Positions 9,041-18,183 are shown, counted from the first letter of the stretch. The stretch is 64,000 nt of DNA from Candidatus Brockarchaeota archaeon (GCA_017601225.1 JAFNIX010000001.1:130504-194503); one strand, 5' to 3'. Numbers and translations are program-made. The notes: a model not told the origin generated them from the sequence alone.

Positions 9041-9502
9041 ATGCCGGTTGCAGATGTGATAATAGGTTTTTGCGGCGTGTGCTGTAATCATTGCGGAATG
9101 CGGGAACGCATTCCGGAAATGGCGAGGAATCTGAAGCGGTTCATCGACGCTTACGGGTATGCTGAATGGATACGTAATGTTGCTAGAGGCTTTGACTTCG
9201 ATGATTTGATGAAGGGTCTAGACTGGTTTGCTAACTCGGGCTGCCCAGGCTGTTTAAAAGGCGGGGGAATGCCGCGTTGCGAGGTGAGGGCTTGCTGCTT
9301 GCAAAGAGGGTTAAATAACTGCTATTTTTGCGAAGAGTTTTCAGGTTGCGAGAAGCTTGGTTACCAGAAGGAAACATATAGGATTGAAGAGAATTATGAG
9401 AGGATAAGGCAGGTAGGCTACGTGAAGTGGCTGAGGGAGCAGGAAAGGAAAACTGAGGAAAACTATGATAACATTCAATACCTTGAAAAAAGAAAAGAGT
9501 AA
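9041..9502 (+). CDS. DUF3795-type cysteine-rich protein
   Basis: The 153-residue protein carries clustered cysteines in the pattern GFCGVCCNHCG (residues 9-19), GCPGC, CEVRACC and NCYFCEEFSGC. This resembles DUF3795, a family of small probably metal-binding proteins common in anaerobes and archaea with no firm function. TTTAAATACTT at 9004-9014 is a suitable TATA box about 32 bases before the ATG. The last third is charged and probably helical. Neighbouring genes give no clear functional link. Confidence 0.75.
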   Translation: MPVADVIIGFCGVCCNHCGMRERIPEMARNLKRFIDAYGYAEWIRNVARGFDFDDLMKGLDWFANSGCPGCLKGGGMPRCEVRACCLQRGLNNCYFCEEFSGCEKLGYQKETYRIEENYERIRQVGYVKWLREQERKTEENYDNIQYLEKRKE

Positions 9503-9741
9503 AATCAGCAATTTTGGTTAAAAACAGCCTTAATCGAGGCTTAAGCTGGATTCTAAAGATAAAAAGAAGGTATTTCATTATAGGGGTGGCTAAACGTCAT
9601 GCTTTGCTTAATGCGTGGAAATGAACAGGATCAGTCAGCACGCTAACTGGATGAATAAGCGTAAATGGTCTTCCCGGCTCTAACTGCCGGCGGATGCTGT
9701 TCTAACGTAGGCCGGTTGAAATGTCTGCCGTTCTCAAACTG

Positions 9742-11172
9742 TTACTTTTTCTTCACTGTTGAAACGTTGTCGAGTATTGCGGCGAAAGACTTCTCCATCG
9801 TTAAAAGACCGCCGGTCGGTCCCCCCTCCCCTATGACTAGGTACTCGTTGGGCGAGTGCGCTAGGCCGCCGTGACCCATTCCTCCAACTATGAACGGCAA
9901 CCCAAGGGGTGGTGCTGCGAACATTGAGAACGGTGCGCTGCCCGCGATGGTCGGCCATATTTCTATCTCCACGTTGAACTCGCCGAGCGCTCTTAGGAGA
10001 GCCTTCGTGTAAGGAGAGTGGATGCTCATCCTCGCCCAGACGTATCCTTCTTCAAGCCTCCTTATCCTTATCTCGCTGAACCCGTGCTTATCTAGGTGGC
10101 TTCTAATCAGGCTCATCGTTTTCTCAACCTGCATCCGGGGAACGAGTCTAACATCCATCTTCACAGTAATCCTGTGAGGTAGGAGTGTCTTTGAACCGGG
10201 CCCTGTGTACCCTGACCATAATCCGTCTATGTTGAGGGTCGGTGTGAATAAGTATTTTCTAAGGGCTTCAACCCCGTGGAGGTCATCTATGAAGCGCTCA
10301 ACCCTCATCCTCTCCTTAACCTCCTGCTCGTCGAAGGTTTCAGCCAGCTTGGCGAGAAGCATCTTGTCCTCCTCGCTTGGAACCCTAACGTCGTCGTAGA
10401 AGCCTTCAACAAGAACCCTGTTTCCTGTTTCATCAACCATTGTTGAAAGCGCTTTCACCATTCTCCAAGCCGGGCTGTCCACCCACGCCTTGTTGCTGCC
10501 GTGTATACCGAACTCTGTTGGGCCTTTTCCCCACTGCTTGCCGTCTAGCTCAAGCTCGAAGTAGACAATCCCCTTAACCCCAAGCGTCACTATCGCCTTG
10601 CCCTTTGAATTCTGGCTGGCGCCCGGGAAGAAGAGAACGTCCGCCTTCTTAAGCTGGCTCTCATACTTCCCTATGAACTCCGGCAGGTTTTTGCTTCCAA
10701 GCTCCTCCTCGCCTTCCGCGGCGAAAATCAGGTTGACCGGAGGCTCCTGCCCGCTTTCAACAATAGCCTTCACGGTGTTGAGGAAGGCTATGAGAGGCCC
10801 CTTCGTGTTAACCGCTCCCCTCGCTATCAGGGTTTCGCCGAACGGCTCAACCCTCCGTATCTCTCCCGCGAAAGGATCCACTGTCCACCCTGGTTCGTCA
10901 GCAGGCATCGTGTCGTACATCGTGTAGACAAGCATCGTCACGGGGGCGCCGACGTCAAGCTCCCCGTATACAACCGGGTTTCCAGCGGTTTCAACGAGCC
11001 TCGTGTTCCTGAAGCCTGCTCCGCCAGCCATTTCCCTCAGAAGCTCCGCAGCATCCCTCACGCCGATGTTCTGAGGCGAAACCGAGGGCTGTCGGATGAA
11101 AAGTAGAAGGTTTTCAACATGCTTTTCAAAATCCTTCTCCATCTGCCTGTAAACCCTAGCCCTATCCATCAT
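9742..11172 (-). CDS. M20-family peptidase homologue with altered metal ligands
   Basis: Overall length (476) and order of segments match M20 carboxypeptidases/deacylases: VYTMYDTMPADEPGW (83-96), ARGAVNTKGP (118-126), EGEEELGS (153-160) and a C-terminal GHGGLAHSPNEY. In typical members the first motif is GHYDVQP and the second RGASDDKG, so the first zinc ligand His is Met85 and the bridging Asp is Asn122 here, while the glutamates and last histidine remain. I recall divergent M20 groups with RGAVNTKG-like motifs, so this is probably a real subfamily; its catalysis may differ from a standard two-zinc enzyme. A TATA box (GTTTATATTT, minus strand, near 11197) gives a leaderless start at 11172. 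Confidence 0.75.
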   Translation of the reverse strand: MMDRARVYRQMEKDFEKHVENLLLFIRQPSVSPQNIGVRDAAELLREMAGGAGFRNTRLVETAGNPVVYGELDVGAPVTMLVYTMYDTMPADEPGWTVDPFAGEIRRVEPFGETLIARGAVNTKGPLIAFLNTVKAIVESGQEPPVNLIFAAEGEEELGSKNLPEFIGKYESQLKKADVLFFPGASQNSKGKAIVTLGVKGIVYFELELDGKQWGKGPTEFGIHGSNKAWVDSPAWRMVKALSTMVDETGNRVLVEGFYDDVRVPSEEDKMLLAKLAETFDEQEVKERMRVERFIDDLHGVEALRKYLFTPTLNIDGLWSGYTGPGSKTLLPHRITVKMDVRLVPRMQVEKTMSLIRSHLDKHGFSEIRIRRLEEGYVWARMSIHSPYTKALLRALGEFNVEIEIWPTIAGSAPFSMFAAPPLGLPFIVGGMGHGGLAHSPNEYLVIGEGGPTGGLLTMEKSFAAILDNVSTVKKK

Positions 11173-11211
11173 AAGATGTGAATCCGCTCAGAAATATAAA
11201 CTTCAACTGTT

Positions 11212-11225
11212 GAAGCGCGCGCTTC
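11212..11225. repeat. palindrome GAAGCGCGCGCTTC
   Basis: Perfect 14-bp palindrome containing the core AGCGCGCGCT, located upstream of the M20 gene. The same 10-bp core occurs at four other non-coding places in the window. Confidence 0.6.
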
Positions 11226-11438
11226 TTACAACTGCCCTCGCCTGAGCCTGTCTTGCTAAAACCCTGAGATCCCGTAGTTCCCGCTCACAGGATCTCGGAA
11301 AACCTCTAGCTTAGGTGGGTAGAAGGTGAAAACCGTGAAAACAATAGCCATTGAAAACCAGGGTGATCAGGCTGATTCTCCCGTAGGCACTTAGGTTTTC
11401 CCTCGTCATAAGCCTATAGCTTGCGAGCTGCCCAGCTA

Positions 11439-11452
11439 CTAGCGCGCGCTAG
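11439..11452. repeat. palindrome CTAGCGCGCGCTAG
   Basis: Perfect 14-bp palindrome with core AGCGCGCGCT. It overlaps the last codons of a decayed membrane-protein gene on the minus strand, whose TAG stop is inside it. Confidence 0.6.
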
Positions 11453-12073
11453 CCAGGATCAGGAGAATGAGAGCCGAGGATAAAACTAGGGTGACGAGTA
11501 TCACGGGGTAGTCTTGCAGCCGGTAGCCGAAAACCCGTTCAGACTCCTCGCCTAAGAATAGGAGTATGAATGGGAAGACCGGTATGCTTAATACTAAGAC
11601 TAGTGTTGCAAGCCTGTCATACTTGTCGGGCAGAGATATTGGGAGGCAGCCGGGTTTCCTTAAAAAAGTAGGCTGAAACGATTGTTATGGCTAGTTGCAG
11701 GCAATAGGCTCCAAACGGGTGTGTGAAAACCAGGTTCAACCCATATTGCTCCCAGGAGAACGGGGCCAGCATGGGTATGGTGTTGTCAATAAAATCCAGT
11801 ATGATGTGCGGCATTAGTGCTAAGAAGTATGGTGAGCCTTCAACCCGTGCTTGGCGAAAAAAGGCATGGAAAATATGATCAGCAGGAATGGAGAATGAGC
11901 CAGCCCATGGTTTCCTAAAGGCGTGCCGAATGGAAGCGGGGAAACGTAGTCAACGTCGGGAACTACTCTAAGCATGGTTGCAAGAACGCCGTCGCGAAGC
12001 CCGCTGCCCCTAAGCTTGTTATAGCAGCATGGGCAACCAAGTATCCTGCAAGAGCGTGAACCGGCCCTATCAC
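11439..12073 (-). pseudogene. DUF457/YdjM-like membrane metal-dependent hydrolase, frameshifted
   Basis: Piecing together minus-strand frames gives one protein: GPVHALAGYLVAHAAIT from GTG 12073, then DGVLATMLRVVPDVDYVSPL, GNHGLAHSPFLLI, ALMPHIILDFIDNTIPML, YFFKETRLPPNIS, and finally LPDKYDRLATLVLVLSIP with two hydrophobic helices. The PDVD, NHGLAHS and PHIILDFID segments match the YdjM/DUF457 family of membrane-bound hydrolase-like proteins. Three frame changes are needed: near 11990-12008, at the A6 run 11857-11862, and near 11625-11640. Each fragment alone is too short to work. The homopolymer one could be a sequencing error; three in one gene suggests real decay. Confidence 0.6.
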
Positions 12074-12168
12074 GGCCAGCTACCACCTTTCACTGTTTCA
12101 GACCTGCCTAGTGAAGCTAAATAACTGTTCCCAACTGGCGTCTCCCGAACCATTCTTCACTTGCTTTC

Positions 12169-13040
12169 TTAACGTGTGCAAAGTATTCTAAACGGGTAGG
12201 AGAAAAACCTCTTTACTGAGGCGTACGCGTACAACAAGCTGTAGGCCAGCCGGGACAACCCGTCTTCAGACGGAGGATAATGCATGATATAGGGCTCCCT
12301 GAAAGGGTTGGAAACGTCGTGGCCAAACCTTTCCCTGAAATGCTGATAATACCATTTCTCCAGAAGTCTCTGGTCGAGTTTTCTCAATCGAGTTTTCAAC
12401 TTAACCTTCTCTTCTAGTCTAAGCGTCCCCTTTAAGCCTGTGAAAACATGGTAGCAGTTCACAACAAGTACCACAGGCCTATTTCCCTCAAAGGCGAGCA
12501 GCTCAACAGGGATCTCTCTGATTTCAGTCGCATTCCTTCTTCCCCGGGATCCACCCCAGGGGAACTGTCCCTGGGGTGAGGTAACGTACTCCACTCTCCT
12601 ACTCTTCGCCTCACGGGTTTTCGAGAAGACTTCTACACCGTGCCCCCCGTTCTCCACGGGCCCCGTGGAGGATACAATAACCTTCTCCATCACTCCTGCA
12701 GCCGTGTCGAAATGTATCTGCAACTGCTCATAATCATGATTATGATCCTTGTTGAGTTTTCTCCAGGTGCAGTCCTGCCTGCTCCAGTATACCTCGTAGA
12801 GAACGCATAGTTTCTTTTTCTCCGTGTCGATTATCAACCGGTATGCTATGAACCTCGGGGACGAGGGCTTGGAGCCGTATCCTCTGGGGTCGAGAATGAT
12901 CGGCTTGAAATCTTCAGCAAGCGGGTGGAGTAGGCGACCACGAGGCCGGTGCTGACGAAGGGGTCGTACGGGTCAAGCCTCAAAGAATACTCCTTGCCCT
13001 CGATCAGCAGCCGAGTATCCTTCTTAACACTTATTCTCAC
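12169..13040 (-). pseudogene. unknown protein with NLP-like DHNHDYE motif, frameshifted
   Basis: Two frames join into one coherent protein. GTG 13040 opens MRISVKKDTRLLIEGKEYSL...PYDPFVSTGLVVAYS, and a shift near 12922-12935 continues as HPLAEDFKPIILDPRGYGSKP, running into YEVYWSRQDCTWRKLNKDHNHDYEQLQIHFD. Combined length is about 290 residues. The DHNHDYEQ stretch resembles the GHRHDWE heptapeptide of NPP1/NLP proteins in position and context, but this is a weak analogy. A TATA box (CTTATTAAT, near 13066) sits 26-28 bases before GTG 13040. If the shift is real, the downstream ORF (12169-12837, 222 residues) is what remains. There is no clear signal peptide. Confidence 0.45.
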
Positions 13041-13143
13041 GCTCCTCCATATCAGGACGGATTAATAAGAATAGTGTTGAAACAGTTGCCCATTCTGTTT
13101 TCATAATAAGGCTTTGCTGGAGAAAACCGTGTTCTCCGTGTTG

Positions 13144-13470
13144 CTAATCCGGTAGTACTGGATACCTCGTCAGGAAGGTGAGTAGGAAGAGCACCACTGT
13201 GTAGATGAGACTGACTATTCCGATTGCGAAGAGGCAAACCATGATTACTCTAAGCCTCTCCCCCTTCTCCAATCCGGTGTACACCAGTATTGCCGCGAGC
13301 ATTGCCAGCAGGAAGCTTACGTTCGAGGCTGTTGCTGTGGCAAGCATTATTGACCCCAGGGTTTTATTCATGTTGACAGACATGATCGCCGCCATCGTCC
13401 ACGCGCCGCTGACGAAAAGCATGGTGAGCGTGATAACAACCATCCACACCGGGTTCTTCTGCTCGCTCAA
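13144..13470 (-). CDS. small membrane protein, 108 residues
   Basis: The product has three predicted transmembrane helices: WMVVITLTMLFVSGAWTMAA, an alanine-rich NVSFLLAMLAAILVYTG and IMVCLFAIGIVSLIYTVVLF. It starts at ATG 13470, with a TATA-like GTATTTAAAC (13497-13506) centred about 31 bases upstream. There are no recognisable motifs and I do not assign a family. It stands between two unrelated genes. Confidence 0.55.
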   Translation of the reverse strand: MSEQKNPVWMVVITLTMLFVSGAWTMAAIMSVNMNKTLGSIMLATATASNVSFLLAMLAAILVYTGLEKGERLRVIMVCLFAIGIVSLIYTVVLFLLTFLTRYPVLPD

Positions 13471-13649
13471 TGCTTAAAGTAAAACAGGCTGCTGATGTTT
13501 AAATACTTTAGAGAGCCTTCCGCGAAGGAAATGTTTACCCAGGGTTCTCCGCTGCTTTAAAACCCGGTTAACATGCTTTTAAAAACCTTCTCCAAGGTTT
13601 AAAAGGCTTGTGAGCAAAACATAATACTAGGGTTTAGGTTCTGCTACTT

Positions 13650-14333
13650 GTGGAGCTGGGGTTCAAGCAGTGGAGGGTTCTGGCCAGTGTTGTCAACCTG
13701 TTTGTCTTCTGGCTTCTCATTCTGCAGACTGTCGGAGTCACCCCGTACCTGGAGCAGAGGGTTCTCGAACTTACGTTAATCATTCTATTCTCCTCGATCA
13801 CCCCCCTGCTCCTGATGGGAAGCCAGATAAGGGTTTTAACCGGTTTCCAGGGAAGTATGAGCGGGGAGCAGCTTACATTCCTAACCACCGCGCTTTTCGT
13901 CGTGCCGACTGTCTTACTCTTGGAATCCTTCACCCCCGCCTGCGGAATCCTTATTCTCCCCCTTCTCGAGGAATGGTTCTTCAGGGGGCTTCTTCTCTCC
14001 ACCTTGGCTAAAATAGACAATTCCCTAGCGATATCCGTGAGCAGCCTAATATTTGCTCTAACTCACTTCTTCCACTATGGGCTCGGCGGCTTCCTCTGGC
14101 CCCTGTTGTTCGGCATTATTGCAGCAGTATGCCAAGTGCGCTACAAGAATATTTTTCTCCCAATGTCCCTGCATGTCTTCTGGAACTGGTGGAACAGCTA
14201 CGGGGATAATCTTCTCGCCGGATCAGGTTTAACCTATTTCGGCGGCTTCGCCCTCGGCATCTCATATGTTCTCAGCAGCCTTGTTGCAAAGATAATGGAG
14301 CAGATGCAGGCTAAGAAAAGGGTCTTCTGGTAA
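13650..14333 (+). CDS. CPBP-family intramembrane metalloprotease
   Basis: The protein is highly hydrophobic with several membrane helices and carries the three CPBP (Abi/CAAX-protease) motifs: EEWFFRG with Glu107, Glu108 and Arg112; FALTHFFHYG with His139 and His142; and HVFWN with His175 and Asn179. The family cleaves substrates within membranes; members process prenylated proteins, handle bacteriocins or have unknown roles. GTG 13650 is the start in this frame, with CATAATACT (13619-13627) at leaderless spacing. The stop is followed by a GC-rich CCGCGCGAGC stretch. Confidence 0.85.
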   Translation: MELGFKQWRVLASVVNLFVFWLLILQTVGVTPYLEQRVLELTLIILFSSITPLLLMGSQIRVLTGFQGSMSGEQLTFLTTALFVVPTVLLLESFTPACGILILPLLEEWFFRGLLLSTLAKIDNSLAISVSSLIFALTHFFHYGLGGFLWPLLFGIIAAVCQVRYKNIFLPMSLHVFWNWWNSYGDNLLAGSGLTYFGGFALGISYVLSSLVAKIMEQMQAKKRVFW

Positions 14334-14564
14334 AAGCCGCGCGAGCACGCATTATCCGTAAAGTAAATGTTTTGAAATCTATAGAATAGACCGCGCAGAA
14401 ATAATGCTTTTAAGCCTCTGCAGGATTTTCCGAGCCTAGCCTTGGCGATGGGAGTCGAGACTAAGATGGTGTCTTCCAACCTGGTGCATACCGTTCGAGT
14501 TATGATTATTCGAAGAGCCGTCTTGCTAAAGGCCACTCCAACAGTTTAAGGCGGGTGTTGAAAA

Positions 14565-14849
14565 ATGATAAGGAGTCAAAAGGATAGGGTTTTAAGATGC
14601 GTGGATAATGCTCTTCGCTGTCTAGGGGAGACTGCTAAGCGAATCATATACTGGTATCTGGAGAATGAACACGGGTTGAAGAAGGAGGAGATACCTGATA
14701 AGCCGGAGGAGTTCATCACGGGTCTGGAGAAAATATATGGCTCCGGGGCAAGAGTCATAGAGAGGCTAATAGTTTCGGAAATGGCTGACGAGTTTGGAGT
14801 GGAGACTAGCAGCTTAACTGAGGGAATAGAGAAAACCCTTTCCAAATAA
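14565..14849 (+). CDS. NitrOD5-like small protein, copy 1
   Basis: A 94-residue acidic protein with the pattern IIYWYLENEHGLKKEEIPDK, then FITGLEKIYGSGARVIERLI. This resembles the NitrOD5 output domain described from thaumarchaeal signalling proteins. The window contains a clear paralogue at 35305-35604 with the same core (YWY-ENE-GLK, EEIP-KPEEFI-GLEK-YG-GARVIE). No extra sensor domain is attached in either copy. The function is unknown; a role as a small response or output protein is only an inference from the domain name. Confidence 0.6.
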   Translation: MIRSQKDRVLRCVDNALRCLGETAKRIIYWYLENEHGLKKEEIPDKPEEFITGLEKIYGSGARVIERLIVSEMADEFGVETSSLTEGIEKTLSK

Positions 14850-14951
14850 ACTTTAAGAAAGCATTCTAACGGGTCTTTTAGCATGAGGTAAGCTATTCGT
14901 CGCGCTGCTGAGAAGTTTTCCGAACATGGTTTTAATCAGTATTCGCTGACG

Positions 14952-15629
14952 TCATACTCTCTTAAGAATGTCCGGTTTGTCGCTAGTTATCCCGTCAACC
15001 CCTTTCCCCGCATATTCAGAAGCCTCCTTCTCATCGTTTATCGTCCAAACGATCACTTTCAAACCTTTTTCACGTGCCCTCCTGATTAAAGCAGAGTGTG
15101 TGAAACGGTATAGTGGAAGCAGGTAGTTCGCCTTCAGCTCCAGGGCTGTTTCCACAGGGTTCTCGTGTTTCACGTAGATAAGCCCGGTTTCAACATCCTT
15201 GTCAAGCTCCCTGATTCTTCTCAACGCGTCCTCAAGGAAGGATATTATTACCACGTTCTTCTCCAACTTTTTTCCACGAACCAGTTTCAAAACCTCCTCC
15301 TCAAATCCTTCTTCCTTCAGCTCTATCAGTATCTTCACTCTCCCGTCTAGGAAGTCGAGAGCCTCCTCTAAGGTGGGTATTTTCTCTCCTTTCCCAGCGT
15401 CAAGCCTCCTTATCTCTTCAAGCGTGAGCTCTCTCACCAGCCCCTTTCCGTTCGTGGTTCTGTCAACCTCCGCGTCGTGAATAACCACGAGTTCACCATC
15501 CCTTGTTCTCCTAACGTCCAGCTCCACAGCATCGACACCAAGCTCCAACGCTTTCCTGAAGCTGCGCAGCGTGTTCTCCGGCTCGTAGAATCTCGCTCCC
15601 CTATGGCCTATTTTCAGCACGCTGCTCAT
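14952..15629 (-). CDS. glycerophosphodiester phosphodiesterase
   Basis: The protein shows the GDPD signature IGHRGARFYEPENT, then ELDVRRTRDGELVVIHD, giving the HRG, E-x-D and HD metal and catalytic residues of the TIM barrel. Later come KILIELKE and VWTINDEKEA. It hydrolyses glycerophosphodiesters to an alcohol and glycerol phosphate; in archaea the lipid-derived substrate is likely glycerol-1-phosphate-based, but this is inference. The open frame reaches GTG 15641. ATG 15629 is given here, but the TATA box CTTATAAG (15643-15650) is 28 bases from a GTG at 15620, which would give MLKIGHRG and a leaderless start. Confidence 0.88.
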   Translation of the reverse strand: MSSVLKIGHRGARFYEPENTLRSFRKALELGVDAVELDVRRTRDGELVVIHDAEVDRTTNGKGLVRELTLEEIRRLDAGKGEKIPTLEEALDFLDGRVKILIELKEEGFEEEVLKLVRGKKLEKNVVIISFLEDALRRIRELDKDVETGLIYVKHENPVETALELKANYLLPLYRFTHSALIRRAREKGLKVIVWTINDEKEASEYAGKGVDGITSDKPDILKRV

Positions 15630-15705
15630 GTTGTAAAACACGCTTATAAGTTTACGATGCTTCTTCGAAGAAACCCCCGGAAGGCATCAAGCATTGTCTG
15701 CTTCA

Positions 15706-16185
15706 CTAGGAGGTGAAGACAATCGGCTGCTCGTCACCGAACTTCAAAGCATTCACCACTTCACCAATCACTAAAACATGATCCCCTGCTTCCACAGTCT
15801 TCACAAGCCTGCACTCTAACGATACGGTCGCATCCTCAAGCAATGGGACTCTTGTTTTCTCCCCCCTCCTAGCTTTAACCCTGCTTTCAGCAATCTTGTC
15901 CAGCCCCCTGCCCGTCTTGGAGCCGAAGACGCCGTAAGCAGCCTTCTCAAGCCTCCCCCCAACTATGTTGACTGCAAACTCCCCGTTTTCCCTGAGCAGC
16001 TCCAACGTGTATCTTGAAGGGGCGATTGACACCATTATTAGCGGGGGGCTCATGGAGACCCTGCTAACCCATGCTGCAGTCATGCCTCCTCTCCGGCTCG
16101 GCTTATCAAAGTCCCCCGCAGTAACTATCACAAGGGGCTGCGGCAGATGGTTTAGAGCACTATCCGGGTCCAGTCTCAAAGACAT
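15706..16185 (-). CDS. flavin reductase-like domain protein
   Basis: The 159-residue protein has the features of the flavin reductase-like / flavoredoxin FMN-binding split barrel: LPQPLVIVTAGD near the start, GGMTAAWVSRVSMSPPLIMVSIAPSRYT in the middle and NGEFAVNIV. Such proteins bind FMN and reduce it with NAD(P)H or transfer electrons. A TATA-like TTTTTAAAAAA centred near 16213 lies 28 bases before the ATG at 16185, predicting a leaderless transcript. The upstream AT-rich block (16194-16227) holds several overlapping TATA-like sequences. Confidence 0.82.
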   Translation of the reverse strand: MSLRLDPDSALNHLPQPLVIVTAGDFDKPSRRGGMTAAWVSRVSMSPPLIMVSIAPSRYTLELLRENGEFAVNIVGGRLEKAAYGVFGSKTGRGLDKIAESRVKARRGEKTRVPLLEDATVSLECRLVKTVEAGDHVLVIGEVVNALKFGDEQPIVFTS

Positions 16186-16251
16186 TTGTCTACAGGTTTA
16201 AAAAAGTTTTTAAAAAAGCTTTAAGGGCTTCCACGCACTGGAAAACGGTAG

Positions 16252-16797
16252 TCAGTATTCGTAATCCTCCTCCAGGGTTTCCCAGGGAAGCGGCTCTTTC
16301 TCTTCAGGCATCTCGATCTCCGAAGTATACCCTTTAACTATCAGCTCCTCAAGCTCTGAAAGAACCCGGGAGTTACCTCCTGACTGTTCCCCCTTTGAAT
16401 TAAGCTCAGAGTGGAACCTGCTGAACCTATCCGGCTGGGAAACGCTTTCGAAAGCTATTTGGAAAACATCTATCTCCGTGTCGCCCAGCTTCACCGCCCA
16501 GCCCAATGGGGAGCCGGTTTTCTCCCATTTCCCGCTCAGGTTTCTAACCACCACCTCACCCAAGTAGCTTCCGGTTAAAACAATGTAGGCACCGAGTAGT
16601 TCGCTCTGAAGCTCCCCACGATCCTCCGGCTTCAGCTTGCTGACTGCAGCGTCAAGGGTCTTCAGGGACTCTAGGCTGTAGTCGAGCTTCACGCCAGCCT
16701 TCTCGGCGACTAGTTCAACGCACTCGTCCGCCCACTTGGCGAAGGAATCTCTGCTAATGCTGGAGGGATTCTTCCCGCCGCGTTTCCGGCGCCACAT
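16252..16797 (-). CDS. hypothetical protein, possibly DUF3806-like
   Basis: A 181-residue soluble protein. The central part, LLGAYIVLTGSYLGEVVVRNLSG then WEKTGSPLGWAVKLGDTEIDVF, resembles a bacterial family of unknown function (DUF3806-like) in which a helix is followed by GxYLGEVVxRxxGGxW. The C-terminus is acidic (EMPEEKEPLPWETLEEDYEY). It begins 37 bases after the end of a membrane-protein gene on the same strand, so it may be the last gene of a three-gene run that starts at 18022. Function unknown. Confidence 0.55.
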   Translation of the reverse strand: MWRRKRGGKNPSSISRDSFAKWADECVELVAEKAGVKLDYSLESLKTLDAAVSKLKPEDRGELQSELLGAYIVLTGSYLGEVVVRNLSGKWEKTGSPLGWAVKLGDTEIDVFQIAFESVSQPDRFSRFHSELNSKGEQSGGNSRVLSELEELIVKGYTSEIEMPEEKEPLPWETLEEDYEY

Positions 16798-16834
16798 TCA
16801 TGAGTCTTTTAATGCTTCTTCCTTAAAAGCGTTC

Positions 16835-17479
16835 CTAATCCTCCGTGAAACACACGGTGTTTAGGCGGCGGGTGGGGGGAGGCTCTGTTCCAGCCTTCTT
16901 CCGGCCAAGAATCCAGCCTGCGAGGCAGAATGCTCCGGAGATTAAAGCAATCCAAAACTGGACGGTGAATCTGGATTCTGTTCTGATTTTCACGAGGCCG
17001 TTGACACCAGTAAACGGGTGGAGGTTGATGGTCAAGTATCTGCTTGAATAGGGCATCAGGGCGTCGCCTAGGTTTGGAAGAGCCTGGGCCACGTAGGGTG
17101 TGAAGCGTTGAACCATGTTTGCCGACACTACGGCTATGGCAATAGTCAGGATTCCGAAGCACACGGGCATGGTTAGAGGCCTTAGGTTAAGAAGCCTCCG
17201 GGACCAGGTTTTTCCTTGAAGCAGTGAGCCGAGGATTATTGTCGTCGACCCCAGCATGGCGAGAAGCCTTTCAGATGTGAAAAGAGCATTCATTAGAGGA
17301 GACGGATTAATAACCCGTGTGTCAAGGAGCTCGGCTTTAAACTCGAACGGGGAGAAGCCAACGTATAGAGCAGGCTTAGAAGCATCTCCTGCAACCAGCT
17401 CCCACCAGGCGCCTCCGACTGCAGACACTGTTAGAAACAAGATGCCGCCGACCAAGTAGAATACTCTAGACTTCTCCAA
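16835..17479 (-). CDS. four-helix membrane protein, unknown
   Basis: The 214-residue product has hydrophobic segments at the start (VFYLVGGILFLTVSAVGGAWW), around LLAMLGSTTIILGSLL, at MPVCFGILTIAIAVVSA and near the C-terminus (FWIALISGAFCLAGWILG), with an extended loop likely outside. It starts at TTG 17479, six bases after the TGA of the next gene upstream, so the two are probably co-transcribed and translationally linked. No family is recognised. A gene for a single-pass exported protein directly precedes it, so the two may form a membrane complex, which is inference. Confidence 0.5.
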   Translation of the reverse strand: MEKSRVFYLVGGILFLTVSAVGGAWWELVAGDASKPALYVGFSPFEFKAELLDTRVINPSPLMNALFTSERLLAMLGSTTIILGSLLQGKTWSRRLLNLRPLTMPVCFGILTIAIAVVSANMVQRFTPYVAQALPNLGDALMPYSSRYLTINLHPFTGVNGLVKIRTESRFTVQFWIALISGAFCLAGWILGRKKAGTEPPPTRRLNTVCFTED

Positions 17480-17485
17480 GCATAA

Positions 17486-18022
17486 TCACCATGAGGGTGG
17501 GAAGCCGGCTGGCAGGCTTTCTATCTCCATGCTGAGGGGGAGCTCGGCTGAATCCAATAACAATATGGCTTTTCCAGAGATGCTTGCCTGAGGCTCTTGG
17601 AAGAGTAGTCTAAGAAAATCCTCAACCCTGCCGTTTTCCACAGTTAGTGAGAAGCTTACCTTACTGCTGCCGGCTGGTTTCAGGATGAATGGTGACTGGA
17701 GCATGAGTCTACCGCTCGTTTTCAGCGAGGGCACGGTTATGTTGCAGTCGAGCTCTTTCAAACCGATCCCGATGGTCCCCGTGTTGGATAATCCTATGCT
17801 TAACAGGCACTTTTCTCCAGTGATGCTGTAGTCGATAGTTGTCACGTGGAGCGAATGATGAATGTTAAGCGCCGAGCCTAAGGGAATGGTTAACCCTGGC
17901 ATTATGAAGCCCTGTAGGGAGCCGGAGGCGAAGTAGTTGAAAACGAGGGGCGCTAAAACCACTATGAGTGTGATGAGTCTCAGAGACCATACTACGGTCG
18001 TCTCGCTTACCATGGGGGACAC
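17486..18022 (-). CDS. membrane-anchored beta-rich (LEA/WHy-like) protein
   Basis: An N-terminal hydrophobic helix (LRLITLIVVLAPLVFNYFASG) is followed by about 140 residues of alternating beta structure with the pattern IGLSNTGTIGIGLKELDCNI and LKPAGSSKVSFSLTVENG. This looks like the extracytoplasmic beta domain of LEA-2/WHy-type proteins, which are common in archaea. GTG 18022 is given; ATG 18013 is also possible. A TATA-like GTTTATATTTC at 18048-18058 lies at about leaderless spacing. It heads a probable operon with the membrane protein at 16835-17479. Confidence 0.5.
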   Translation of the reverse strand: MSPMVSETTVVWSLRLITLIVVLAPLVFNYFASGSLQGFIMPGLTIPLGSALNIHHSLHVTTIDYSITGEKCLLSIGLSNTGTIGIGLKELDCNITVPSLKTSGRLMLQSPFILKPAGSSKVSFSLTVENGRVEDFLRLLFQEPQASISGKAILLLDSAELPLSMEIESLPAGFPPSW

Positions 18023-18183
18023 AGTCCTCTGGGAAAATACGGATTGGGAAATATAAACATTGAACTGCTTGCTAAACGGTTATTTCTATTCTCCATTATC
18101 ATTCTTCAACCTTATTAACGGGTTGGGACCGGCACCAGTTTTAGATATTTTTTTATAGTTCTGCTCAACTATTCTGGCGAGCG

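Noticed and set aside
14234-14536. 100-codon minus-strand frame after the CPBP protease gene
   Set aside because: It overlaps the 3' end of the protease gene, has no promoter and gives a product with no coherent fold.
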